Shown piece by piece: positions 13,057 to 20,509 of a stretch of 22,645 bases of DNA (the first letter of the stretch is position 1; each line of letters starts with the position of its first letter). This DNA comes from a virus: IMG/VR virus record IMGVR_UViG_3300006802_000634, positions 1-22,645 of that record; one strand, written 5' to 3'. A model generated the notes under the pieces. That model searched no databases. It was given only the letters and a program-made list of their open reading frames with translations, and was not told the origin of the DNA. Both the position numbers and the translations under genes were made by a program.

Positions 13057-13302
13057 TCACTCACAAGGTTTTGCTGTTGATACTTTGCCAACTGTTCCGT
13101 CAGCCGATAGTTGCTTGAAGAAGACATATTTGGTATCTACTCCAAAAGGTCCAAAGGCGATCTCGCCGTTGTCTGCTGGGTTTTGTGTTACCTCATGGCA
13201 ACCAACCCACTCATACACTGGTTGTCCACCAGCTTTGGTCCAGAGATCACCTGGGGCGCAAGCTCCAAGTAACAATGCACTCGCTACTACTAATGTTTTC
13301 AT
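13057..13302 (-). CDS. Small phage lipoprotein
   Basis: An 81-aa precursor with a clear lipobox: MKTLVVASALLLGAC, cleavage before Cys15. The mature protein (67 aa) would be lipid-anchored on the periplasmic side of the inner or outer membrane. It contains two further Cys (35 and 80) that could form a disulfide, and short beta segments (PVYEWVGCHEVTQ, TKYVFFKQLS). It is sandwiched between operon genes, its start overlapping the upstream stop (TAATG), and is not beside an Rz-type gene, so it is unlikely to be Rz1. Known phage lipoproteins of this size include superinfection-exclusion factors that shield surface receptors; that role is a hypothesis. Confidence 0.8.
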   Translation of the reverse strand: MKTLVVASALLLGACAPGDLWTKAGGQPVYEWVGCHEVTQNPADNGEIAFGPFGVDTKYVFFKQLSADGTVGKVSTAKPCE

Positions 13303-13586
13303 TAGTCTTCATCCTCTTCTAAAACTTTATGTTCAATGTCGTAACCACCTTTGCGGTCAGTGAACCAATCTTCTTCCATGTCTTCGTAGTCAAAGCAACC
13401 ATCTGACCAATAGACATATTCACCCATTTCTTCGGGGTCAAGTTCCTGAAATTCTTCCCAAGTGCCTTGGAAATGTTCATCATCACCATCAGTCTCTTTT
13501 CTATATTCATTGAAATCTTCTTCTGTGATTTCGTAAGTCTTGTATAGATGGACTTGATGATATTCCACTCGTTGAAGTTTAATCAT
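13302..13586 (-). CDS. Highly acidic protein of 94 aa, unknown
   Basis: Nearly a third of the residues are Asp or Glu (for example DGDDEHFQGTWEEFQELDPE and the EEDED end). The first 30 residues contain strands (LQRVEYHQVHLYKTYEI). The strongly negative surface resembles DNA-mimic proteins used by phages to block host nucleases or DNA-binding proteins, but acidic composition alone is weak evidence. It follows the sliding clamp gene directly and precedes the lipoprotein. Confidence 0.65.
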   Translation of the reverse strand: MIKLQRVEYHQVHLYKTYEITEEDFNEYRKETDGDDEHFQGTWEEFQELDPEEMGEYVYWSDGCFDYEDMEEDWFTDRKGGYDIEHKVLEEDED

Positions 13587-13595
13587 TTGCTTTCC

Positions 13596-14327
13596 TTATT
13601 TTTGTTGTGCTGGCAAGATGTATTCGTATGTTGCCAAGCCACTGTTTACGTTAATTTGAGCGGCACCATCGTCGCTGAACTGCATAGTAATCTCACCAGG
13701 TAGGTTTAGGATTTTCATTACCTGATCGACAGGCCAGTTCCAACCACGCTTCAACTCGCCTTTTACCTCGTGCTGAAATACAAAGTTACCAGCGTGTGAG
13801 GAATGATCACCAAAGTAGAACACTAGGTTCTTATCTTCTGTCTTGGCGACGAAGGTATCTTCTTCACTGTTGGCTTGCGCTTGGTACTTGAACCGTTCAA
13901 TACTCGCAGAACTAGGTTCAAAGTCTACATGCCAGTTAGCGCCACGGAACTTGACGTTCTTGATTTTCTCGTTGATGATTTCACTGGACATGAAACGATA
14001 GTCGTTTTTGAAGTCACCATCACTGTTTTCAAAGTGGATTCCAACAGGGGTTTCCTCTCCATTGCGTTCTTGTGTGGTTAGTTCCAGTTTAGCATCTTCC
14101 TGATATGGTGGAAGGTTTAGTAGGGTGTTTAGTTTGCCCAGATTTGGCATGCCAAACACACCTGTGAATTCTGTGACGGGTTTATGGAATGTTGCTGATA
14201 CAACAACTGAACGATCATCGGCAATGCCGTTCACAGTTGTGCTTTCATCGTTTCCGTCAATTTTTACAAGGTCGATAAATCCCAACCCATATGTATGGGT
14301 GACAATATCACGTAATGCGTCTTTCAT
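13596..14327 (-). CDS. Sliding clamp, DNA polymerase processivity factor (gp45-like)
   Basis: A 243-aa protein, near the 228 aa of T4 gp45. The clamp is a ring that holds the phage polymerase on DNA and in T4 also activates late transcription. Recognisable features are the N-terminal helix KDALRDIVTHTYGLGFID, the EFTGVFGMPNLGKLNTLL region (53-70), which matches the interdomain helix area of gp45-type clamps, the FMSSEIINEKI segment, and the C-terminal strand ATYEYILPAQQK. The match to T4 gp45 is distant, and is helped by the polymerase gene two genes upstream. It heads its own operon with a promoter at 14359-14388 and SD CGGAGAT. Clamp-loader genes are not in the window. Confidence 0.8.
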   Translation of the reverse strand: MKDALRDIVTHTYGLGFIDLVKIDGNDESTTVNGIADDRSVVVSATFHKPVTEFTGVFGMPNLGKLNTLLNLPPYQEDAKLELTTQERNGEETPVGIHFENSDGDFKNDYRFMSSEIINEKIKNVKFRGANWHVDFEPSSASIERFKYQAQANSEEDTFVAKTEDKNLVFYFGDHSSHAGNFVFQHEVKGELKRGWNWPVDQVMKILNLPGEITMQFSDDGAAQINVNSGLATYEYILPAQQK

Positions 14328-14358
14328 TAAGAAATCTCCGTAATTGTTTATAGATACT

Positions 14359-14388
14359 ATTATAATACTTCGAGAAACAAGAAATCAA
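14359..14388 (-). promoter_or_regulatory. Sigma70-type promoter for the clamp operon
   Basis: TTGATT (14388-14383), 18-nt spacer, TATAAT (14364-14359), then AGTA. The TGA stop of the 310-aa methyltransferase (14387-14385) is within the -35. The leader of about 24 nt carries SD CGGAGAT. Confidence 0.72.
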
Positions 14389-15317
14389 TATATTTTTTTG
14401 ATTTTACCTAAAGTTTGTCCATGTCTTTGCGATATAAGTTCGCCAGGTTTTCTAAACTCAATGGTGCTGATATTTGCTGAAATATCTTCTGTAACAATAT
14501 CATCAAAGCCCATCCCATAAACAAGTGGTTTCATATAGTGTTCCGTGTTGAACAGACGATAATAACGAAAGATAGTCATATCAAGACTGCTTTTCAATAG
14601 GCAGTTGTTATAGGTCAACAGAACAACGCCACCTGGACGGAGAAGGTTATAGAACCCTTTTAGATATAACTTGATTGTATCCAGCGGTAAACGTTCAAAG
14701 AAACCAAAGCTAAAAATCATACCAAACTGTCCATGTGGGAGATTATCAAAGTTTCCATCACCTAGCATTTGATATGTTCGTAATCTTTTTTGATAATCGG
14801 GGTTGAATATTTTCTCTGTTTGTTTCAAAGTCTTTCTATGTTTGTCTACGATATAAAGTGGGTCAAGAGCAACCAATGACTTGGTGAAATGATTGATACC
14901 GGGGCTTACCTCTAATCCTGGAACTTTCCAAGAGGTCAAAGCACCAATCTTTCCCGTTATTATCTCTTTTACATCACTGGTCATGTGAATACTTTTGTAA
15001 TATTCTTGCGTATCTTCAAAGTTATCGTGTTTTACTTCGGTGTCGTAATACTTGTAACTATTCTGGATAAAATCTACTTCGTATTGGCGAATATTATCTT
15101 GGAATGACTTATCAAGTGCTTCAATATTGTCTAGGTTGATACTATTGTGTGCTTGGGTTAGATCGTTATAAACGGTTGATGCTGCATCCTGTGGATACTT
15201 AAAGTTATGAACAGCAGATGAGTATTGACTTACTTGATCTAACAGACCCCTGTAGTCAATCTTCTTGAATTCATCATAATCAGTAACTAACTTGAAGTAT
15301 TCATCTGCCTTGCTCAT
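14385..15317 (-). CDS. Class I SAM-dependent methyltransferase-like protein
   Basis: A 310-aa protein. The C-terminal half carries a methyltransferase fold: motif I GLEVSPGINHF (134-144), motif II LYIVD (154-158), a GDGNFDNL acidic loop, FGMIFSFGFFERLPLD (198-213) and LLRPGGVVLLTY (225-236). The Asn/Cys-containing loop after strand 5 (YNNCLLKSS) differs from DNA methylases, so the substrate may be a small molecule, RNA or protein. The N-terminal 125 residues are helical and unrecognised. The start at ATG 15317 has no visible SD, but a TATAAATA box lies 6 nt upstream. The polymerase stop is 21 nt upstream. A similar gene occurs, as I recall, near replication genes of marine T4-like phages. Confidence 0.72.
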   Translation of the reverse strand: MSKADEYFKLVTDYDEFKKIDYRGLLDQVSQYSSAVHNFKYPQDAASTVYNDLTQAHNSINLDNIEALDKSFQDNIRQYEVDFIQNSYKYYDTEVKHDNFEDTQEYYKSIHMTSDVKEIITGKIGALTSWKVPGLEVSPGINHFTKSLVALDPLYIVDKHRKTLKQTEKIFNPDYQKRLRTYQMLGDGNFDNLPHGQFGMIFSFGFFERLPLDTIKLYLKGFYNLLRPGGVVLLTYNNCLLKSSLDMTIFRYYRLFNTEHYMKPLVYGMGFDDIVTEDISANISTIEFRKPGELISQRHGQTLGKIKKIY

Positions 15318-15322
15318 ATGTG

Positions 15323-15330
15323 TATTTATA
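15323..15330 (-). promoter_or_regulatory. T4-late-like promoter box TATAAATA before the 310-aa methyltransferase
   Basis: A perfect 8/8 match to the T4 late consensus, ending 5 nt before the start codon at 15317. T4 late transcription starts about 5-6 nt downstream of the box, so the resulting RNA would be leaderless. No SD is present at this start, which supports the idea. It could still be a chance AT-rich match. Confidence 0.4.
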
Positions 15331-15338
15331 TGCGTACA

Positions 15339-18002
15339 TTATTCAAAGTCAAATAACGAACTAAATGTGTTAGAAACGTCAGTCTTATGCTTCAAGTCCC
15401 ACTTCAATACATTCAATAGGTTACCCACTTTCTTGTCTACAATGGCTTTCATCATAGCCTCGTCATCAAAGGGAAGCTCCTTGAACCATTCTGGAATTTT
15501 ATGTTCGTCAATAGGGAACGCTACTTTATTATAACCAAGTTGGTTATCTTTTAGATCACAAACAATAGTTTTCTGTCCGTCCAAAATATCCATTGAGTAA
15601 TGATCATCATAAAACTTCTTCAACTTATTCCAATGAATGGCGGCGGAAACGTGACCGGGGATGGTTACACCCTTCTGTCCTTTCTTCTCTTCGTAAATCT
15701 TGGTGTACTTCGTTAGGTTGTTCACACGCTTCGGTGTGCCTTTCTCCCAAGATGGACGCTCTTTGAACTCACGCTTGAAGTTCAGAATCTTCTCACAAAC
15801 TTCGTCTTCGCCTTTCCCCGTGAGAACATCAATCAATAGTTCCATAAGAAAGTCTTGCATATAACTAGGCGTATCGCTTCGTTTTAGGTCCATGCCCATA
15901 GCTTTGACTTTACCAGGCTTACCGTCTACATCACGGCGGGTGCCCTCATCGTCATAAATCATAAGACCATAACGCTTTTTCTTGATGAATAAACCAGTGG
16001 ATGCAATCAGTTCCAAACCGCCCTCAATGATAGAACCCATTTCGTTCGGGCAATTAAACGCCTGTTTCATAAAATCAGGGAAACTTTCATTGACTGCTTC
16101 TGCTACTTGATTGTATACCTCAATGCACATTTCCTTGGACCAATCTGGCGTGTCTTTTAGAACAGGCCAACCAGAGAAGTATACACTATCTGTATCACCG
16201 TATACCACGCACTTACCAGCGTTATCATATTCACCAGTGAATGCTTCGTTTACAAATGCGCTCATATGTTTGGTGATAAGGCGTCCAGATAGAGTAGTTG
16301 ACTGTCCAATATCGAACACATAGAAACGGCAATGCTCGTTGAGGATTGCTCCATAAAGAGAATTAAGATTGATCTTTTTCACCAACTGTCTCTTATCCCA
16401 GAATGCTTTTTCTTCTGGGTCAGTAGCTTCTTTCTTCTTGGCTTGTAGTTGCTGGCGTTCTGCATACCATTTCTCAAGGATACCGGGAACGATACCTTTG
16501 TGAGTGTAGTCAAAGATAGTTCCATTGCCAGATAGAATCCATTTCTTACCACCGTGGAATACCAGATCATAAACCTCATCGGCACTATGAACTGTTGGCT
16601 CACCTTTCATCCAATCCAAATGAACCTGTCTTGTTTCATCTTTTTTCATAACATATTGGTATTCTAAAGAACCAAATACACCTTCCCAAGCACCAGGAAA
16701 TGTATATTTCGGTCCTTGCGCCATATAATCAGCAATCATCTTTTTAGTGTATGTTGGACGCAACTGTGCTACCAAAGTCTCTGGACTCATATTCAGCGCA
16801 CGAATAGCAGATGGATATAGCGAGTTGATATCAATAGCACCAATGTATTCGTGTAATCCTTTCTGTGGATACGCAACGTGGGCACCAGCGGCACGAGTAT
16901 CAAAGTCTTCGTCAATCTTCACTTTGTTAGGAACAACCAAGTCCATAGAGTGAGCAAAGTTGATCAACGCTTGCTCCGTAACACCAACAGCACCAAGTGT
17001 CTTCGGTAGTAACACTGTGTTATCGTGCGCCAGTTCGTTAGTTAGGTCAATGAACTTTAGCTTGTCTTCCAAACGCTTCAGGATCATTGTGTCTTGGATG
17101 TTGTATTCTACAAACTTACGGAAGTCATTGTTATACAACTGGTCCAATGTGCCTTCGTACTGAACCTTACGCTCGTCTAGTTCATACTCGGCGATAGCAT
17201 CCAATGAATAGCTGTGCATTTCGTGGTAGGTATATTGCTGATACAGTTCCATACTATCCAAGTGGATGCGTCCGTGCAGATCAAACGAAGTCTGCATATT
17301 TCCGTATTTGTTCTCAAATACACGCTCTTTTGGTAGTTGGTCAAGCAAACAGAAACGGCGTGTATCGTTCTTACTCATAATACGAGTAACACGGTTTACA
17401 AGGTATGGAATATCGTATCCCTCTGAGTTCCAGCCAGTTAAAACATCTGCATCTTCGATAATCTCAAGGAATGTCTCAAGCATATCTATCTCATTTTCGA
17501 ATAGATATACGTTATCGATATCCTTGACCTCTTCTTTGGCTTCTTCCATAGTCAATGTACGTGGTGGGATAGCCAAACATATCATTGTCTCTAACCAAGA
17601 ACAATAAAGACCGATTGCCGTTACTTTGTTAAAGGGGTCAGTGACTTCCGCAAACCCGTGTGTAGGTGAGAAGTCAACCTCAATATCGAAATAGCAAATA
17701 TTCAGTTTTGGGGCAATAGCATCTAGATAGTTTTTCTCAAGTGTTTTATTGACGATGTTGATATCGCTTTCCCAAATCCGTTTATTGGATCGGATAGCAA
17801 TCTCTTTCTGGTATTGCTTGTAGTCGTTAGTCGTAAACCTAGTCACGTTATTGCGAAAGATAGTTCTATTCTTACCCTTCGGGTCATCATAATAGAAGGA
17901 CCACTCACAAGGGTAGTCCTTCACAACTCTCTTTCCGTCTATTCTTTCTATAACATGAACAACATTCTTACGTCTGTTATGTATAGCGTCAATATAACTC
18001 AT
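15339..18002 (-). CDS. Family B DNA polymerase (T4 gp43-like)
   Basis: An 887-aa replicative polymerase, nearly the 898 aa of T4 gp43. The 3'-5' proofreading exonuclease is intact: Exo I DIE (106-108), Exo II NSEGYDIPY (192-200) and Exo III YNIQDT (300-305). The polymerase motifs are intact: motif A DINSLYPS (391-398), motif B KKINLNSLYG (542-551) and motif C YGDTDS (601-606). The last residues SNTFSSLFDFE resemble the C-terminal clamp-binding peptide of gp43 (SLFDMFDF), consistent with the gp45-like clamp gene downstream. No intein, intron or frameshift is present. It is the fourth gene of an operon starting at 19203 with the DsbA-like gene. It replicates the phage chromosome with clamp and loader. 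Confidence 0.97.
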   Translation of the reverse strand: MSYIDAIHNRRKNVVHVIERIDGKRVVKDYPCEWSFYYDDPKGKNRTIFRNNVTRFTTNDYKQYQKEIAIRSNKRIWESDINIVNKTLEKNYLDAIAPKLNICYFDIEVDFSPTHGFAEVTDPFNKVTAIGLYCSWLETMICLAIPPRTLTMEEAKEEVKDIDNVYLFENEIDMLETFLEIIEDADVLTGWNSEGYDIPYLVNRVTRIMSKNDTRRFCLLDQLPKERVFENKYGNMQTSFDLHGRIHLDSMELYQQYTYHEMHSYSLDAIAEYELDERKVQYEGTLDQLYNNDFRKFVEYNIQDTMILKRLEDKLKFIDLTNELAHDNTVLLPKTLGAVGVTEQALINFAHSMDLVVPNKVKIDEDFDTRAAGAHVAYPQKGLHEYIGAIDINSLYPSAIRALNMSPETLVAQLRPTYTKKMIADYMAQGPKYTFPGAWEGVFGSLEYQYVMKKDETRQVHLDWMKGEPTVHSADEVYDLVFHGGKKWILSGNGTIFDYTHKGIVPGILEKWYAERQQLQAKKKEATDPEEKAFWDKRQLVKKINLNSLYGAILNEHCRFYVFDIGQSTTLSGRLITKHMSAFVNEAFTGEYDNAGKCVVYGDTDSVYFSGWPVLKDTPDWSKEMCIEVYNQVAEAVNESFPDFMKQAFNCPNEMGSIIEGGLELIASTGLFIKKKRYGLMIYDDEGTRRDVDGKPGKVKAMGMDLKRSDTPSYMQDFLMELLIDVLTGKGEDEVCEKILNFKREFKERPSWEKGTPKRVNNLTKYTKIYEEKKGQKGVTIPGHVSAAIHWNKLKKFYDDHYSMDILDGQKTIVCDLKDNQLGYNKVAFPIDEHKIPEWFKELPFDDEAMMKAIVDKKVGNLLNVLKWDLKHKTDVSNTFSSLFDFE

Positions 18003-18011
18003 TTATTCTCC

Positions 18012-18287
18012 TTATAGGGCATTCCATAGTCCCAGAATATTCATACCAGTATACCATGCCATCAATGAAAAAAGCCATATCATTTTTCGTACCCACATAG
18101 TATACATAAGAAGAACACTACCAACCAAGTATCCGCTGAATACAAAGATAAGTGGCGGGGTAGGGGATAGGAAAGCAAAAGCAAAACTTGCGATAACACT
18201 TGCGATAGTTGCGATTGCCTCACACCAGAAAAGCACCTTGCTTTCTTCCCAAGAATGCTTCCAGTAATCCAGTATTTGTTGTAGCAT
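18012..18287 (-). CDS. Small membrane protein with three predicted segments
   Basis: A 91-aa protein from an ATG at 18287 that overlaps the upstream TGA (TGATG), with AGAGG before it. Hydrophobic segments lie at about 20-43 (EAIATIASVIASFAFAF), 47-66 (LIFVFSGYLVGSVLLM) and 70-90 (MIWLFSLMAWYTGMNIL). It is not recognised as a named holin. The position directly upstream of the polymerase gene, in a replication operon, suggests an early function at the inner membrane. Confidence 0.7.
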   Translation of the reverse strand: MLQQILDYWKHSWEESKVLFWCEAIATIASVIASFAFAFLSPTPPLIFVFSGYLVGSVLLMYTMWVRKMIWLFSLMAWYTGMNILGLWNAL

Positions 18288-18937
18288 CAATGCCTCTTGA
18301 ATAAGATTGGAAACCCATTACCGCCGATATTGGTATGGCTTTCGCTGTTTAGGATTTCACCAGCATATCTATCGGCACTATGTGTGTAATCTGCGCTGGT
18401 AATCTTTCCTGATGGGTCTGGTTTCTGGTCTTCCATACCAAACTTCTTTTTGAGTTCATCGTTCTTATAGATGGTATATTCTTCTGGCGTCATTCTGCCG
18501 ATACTTTCACTTCGTTGCTGAATGTATCCCATCTGTTGTTTATCAACGCCAACGAATGCTGTTCCCCAACGGACACCATTTTCAGCAATAACCATAAACA
18601 CATCGCCAGCATTTATCTCAATCTGTGATTTGTTATCTGGTCCAAGCCAACGGGTATCGCCATCATACTTACGAACCTCAAACTTCTGTGTCTTCTTTAG
18701 CCCAAGAGGATTATCAAGTTTTGCTTGGAGAATCATTCGTTGGGCTTCTTGTTCTGCTGTAGGGAACTTTTCATCACGATAGCGTTTTAGATGCGGCTTA
18801 GTCCATTTGGGAACCATAGCCACATCTATTTCCGCATCGGTCATTCCTTCAAGTCTATCCAATACTTCTTGGATATTCTTTTTTGGCTTCTTTAGTGTAG
18901 CCAGAAAGAATGGGTATGAACCTCTACCAGCAACCAT
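18287..18937 (-). CDS. Unknown protein of 216 aa
   Basis: Not recognised. It starts MVAGRGSYPFFLATLKKPKK and has a charged helical region to about residue 80 (DAEIDVAMVPKW, RDEKFPTAEQEAQRMILQ). A beta-rich middle follows (about 80-135: KFEVRKYDGDTRWLGPDNK, INAGDVFMVIAENG, WGTAFVGVD). The C-terminal part has low-complexity polar stretches (ITSADYTHSADRYAG). It shares a one-base overlap (TAATG) with the DsbA-like gene and TGATG with the membrane gene. It is probably part of the replication/transcription operon. Confidence 0.6.
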   Translation of the reverse strand: MVAGRGSYPFFLATLKKPKKNIQEVLDRLEGMTDAEIDVAMVPKWTKPHLKRYRDEKFPTAEQEAQRMILQAKLDNPLGLKKTQKFEVRKYDGDTRWLGPDNKSQIEINAGDVFMVIAENGVRWGTAFVGVDKQQMGYIQQRSESIGRMTPEEYTIYKNDELKKKFGMEDQKPDPSGKITSADYTHSADRYAGEILNSESHTNIGGNGFPILFKRH

Positions 18938-19203
18938 TAGATTTTATTGACTGTAGCCAATAGGGTTTCCATCATTTCATGGTCTTCGGATTTATTACCA
19001 AAGTCATTCTTATGTGCTGTCTTCACAGCTTTCTTTAAGACGCTTGGCTTGATTTGCATTTCTTCTGCAATAGCCTTGATAGTATCATTTAGACCTTCGG
19101 TTAGGTCTTCGATTTCTTGGAAGGTTGTAATTCCATCACGGAATAACATATCTAGTTTAGCCTTTTCCTCTTGGGAGAAGACACGATTAGTCGCTGAGTT
19201 CAT
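18937..19203 (-). CDS. DsbA-like double-stranded DNA-binding protein
   Basis: An 88-aa helical protein, the size of T4 DsbA (89 aa), a dsDNA-binding factor involved in late transcription. The pattern of an N-terminal charged part (NRVFSQEEKAKLDMLFRD), a helix EIEDLTEGLNDTIKAIAEEM, the IKPSVLKKAVKTAHKNDF helix-turn-helix-like segment and an acidic end matches T4 DsbA and relatives in general terms (helix, LGVDGKMFNRLLALYHKDN segment in T4). SD TAGGAG is 6 nt upstream, and it is the first gene after the promoter at 19229-19258. The assignment rests on size and pattern. Confidence 0.62.
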   Translation of the reverse strand: MNSATNRVFSQEEKAKLDMLFRDGITTFQEIEDLTEGLNDTIKAIAEEMQIKPSVLKKAVKTAHKNDFGNKSEDHEMMETLLATVNKI

Positions 19204-19228
19204 TATATACTCCTATGTTGATTTAGTT

Positions 19229-19258
19229 ATTATACCACAATGTTGATGTGTTTGCCAA
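19229..19258 (-). promoter_or_regulatory. Sigma70-type promoter for the DsbA-like/polymerase operon
   Basis: TTGGCA (19258-19253), 18-nt spacer, TATAAT (19234-19229). The TAA stop of the 57-aa gene (19232-19230) lies inside the -10 box. The leader contains SD TAGGAG. Confidence 0.68.
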
Positions 19259-19403
19259 GATGTTTTTCTGGTTTCTTCTCATATTCTAATGAGTTTTTAG
19301 TTTTATCTTCTTCTTTCTTTGGTGACTTGCGATCATCTATAAAGTTTTTGTCACGTTCATATGCGTAACGAATATACTTTGTTTTTGCTGGTGTTATTTT
19401 CAT
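19230..19403 (-). CDS. Small basic protein of 57 aa
   Basis: An open frame from an ATG at 19403, overlapping the upstream TGA (ATGA), to a TAA inside the next promoter's -10 box. It is rich in Lys: MKITPAKTKYIRYAYERDK, then a run of charged residues (SPKKEEDKTKN) and a hydrophobic end (LGKHINIVV). The sequence looks partly disordered. Function unknown. The hydrophobic end is partly dictated by the promoter below it. Confidence 0.7.
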   Translation of the reverse strand: MKITPAKTKYIRYAYERDKNFIDDRKSPKKEEDKTKNSLEYEKKPEKHLGKHINIVV

Positions 19404-20464
19404 CGTTTCGATATACGGGAAATCCAGTTTTTCTCTGGTCTGCGAACACTTTCAAAGTGAAATGCTCTACCACGAATACGGGAATAACCTTCTTCGGCAG
19501 TTCCAACAGAAAAGTTTCCAAGATTGATTTCTTCGCCATCATTCAGTAGAAGATATACATCAGTATCACCTTCTGGTTTTAGAAGGGCACCATCTTGGTC
19601 ATACTGTTTTATCCACTGTCTTAACAATCCCTTTAGGCGACCATTATCTGCTGGGCGTCCAACGATAAAGATAGTATCTTCTTCAACAGCTACTTCTTCT
19701 GGTGTTCCTTGGTTCTCAATCCATCCACCATCAATAAAGAAATATCCATAACCAGCTTTCTTTACTTGTGCGGCAAGATGCTTGTTACGACGAACATTTT
19801 CTTCGTAGTTCTCTTGACCACCACGGAATGCTGTGATGAAGGCAACAGGGATTTCATCATTACTCAGATGCTGGTATGCACGACCAATAGATGCTTCGGT
19901 CAATAAGTCATAATCCCCCATAAAGTCAGCGGCACTTTCTACAATACGGATTTTGATATTGGAGTTACGTTCTAGGCCAATAGCTTCCATAATATTACCT
20001 TCGGCATAGTCACGAATGCTATTGCTTTTCTTGGTAACCATATTTTCATCCCATCCAATAGATAGTTTGATATCACCGAACTTACCTGACTTTACATCTT
20101 CACGCCCAATATGGTATTCAGCCCATTTTTGTAGTAGGTCATAGGTTTTATTAGTCATGCGACCAATGTTGATTGACCAAGTATCTTCACGACGATAAAG
20201 ACGGGTTCTAATCCAACCTTTACGGAAAAGGTTTTTCATAATCTCTTCACGGGCTTGACCTTCTGAACCGACAGTTTCGCCATACTTATCGTATAGTTCT
20301 TTGATTTGTTCTTCGGTATATCCAAACTTTTCTGGGTGTTCTACTACTGCTGTAATATGAATACCGGGTGTTACATCTAAGATTTCGCCACGGGGGGAAA
20401 CCCAGTATGCCATACCGGGAGCAAAGTTTGGGTTAGTTGGTGCAGTCATTTCACTCAATCTCAT
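19400..20464 (-). CDS. DUF3293-like protein of 354 aa
   Basis: The start at ATG 20464 has SD CGGAGA and its own promoter. The N-terminal half (1-130) has a beta-rich region (MAYWVSPRGEILDVTPGIH) and a RKGWIRTRLYRREDTWSI strand pair. The central part (about 205-280) reads PVAFITAFRGGQENYEENVR, HLAAQVKKAGYGYFFIDGGW and DTIFIVGRP. An xxTAF...N...L...G-G...G-G-W...xFxV pattern matches my memory of DUF3293, a family of unknown function. The last 70 residues are beta-rich. The N-terminus MRLSE could also be read as a short propeptide (LxE), but this is weak because the gene has an early-type promoter. Function unknown. Confidence 0.6.
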   Translation of the reverse strand: MRLSEMTAPTNPNFAPGMAYWVSPRGEILDVTPGIHITAVVEHPEKFGYTEEQIKELYDKYGETVGSEGQAREEIMKNLFRKGWIRTRLYRREDTWSINIGRMTNKTYDLLQKWAEYHIGREDVKSGKFGDIKLSIGWDENMVTKKSNSIRDYAEGNIMEAIGLERNSNIKIRIVESAADFMGDYDLLTEASIGRAYQHLSNDEIPVAFITAFRGGQENYEENVRRNKHLAAQVKKAGYGYFFIDGGWIENQGTPEEVAVEEDTIFIVGRPADNGRLKGLLRQWIKQYDQDGALLKPEGDTDVYLLLNDGEEINLGNFSVGTAEEGYSRIRGRAFHFESVRRPEKNWISRISKR

Positions 20465-20481
20465 AACAATCTCCGTTCCCT

Positions 20482-20509
20482 ATTATAGCATATTATTTGC
20501 TGTTGTCAA
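20482..20509 (-). promoter_or_regulatory. Sigma70-type promoter for the DUF3293-like gene
   Basis: TTGACA (20509-20504), 16-nt spacer, TATAAT (20487-20482), then AGGGAA and the ATG at 20464. The TAA stop of the 480-aa gene (20495-20493) lies in the spacer. Confidence 0.8.

Noticed and set aside
18012-18290. Holin call for the 91-aa membrane protein
   Set aside because: The size and three hydrophobic segments fit, but it lies in the replication operon with no endolysin or spanin genes nearby.
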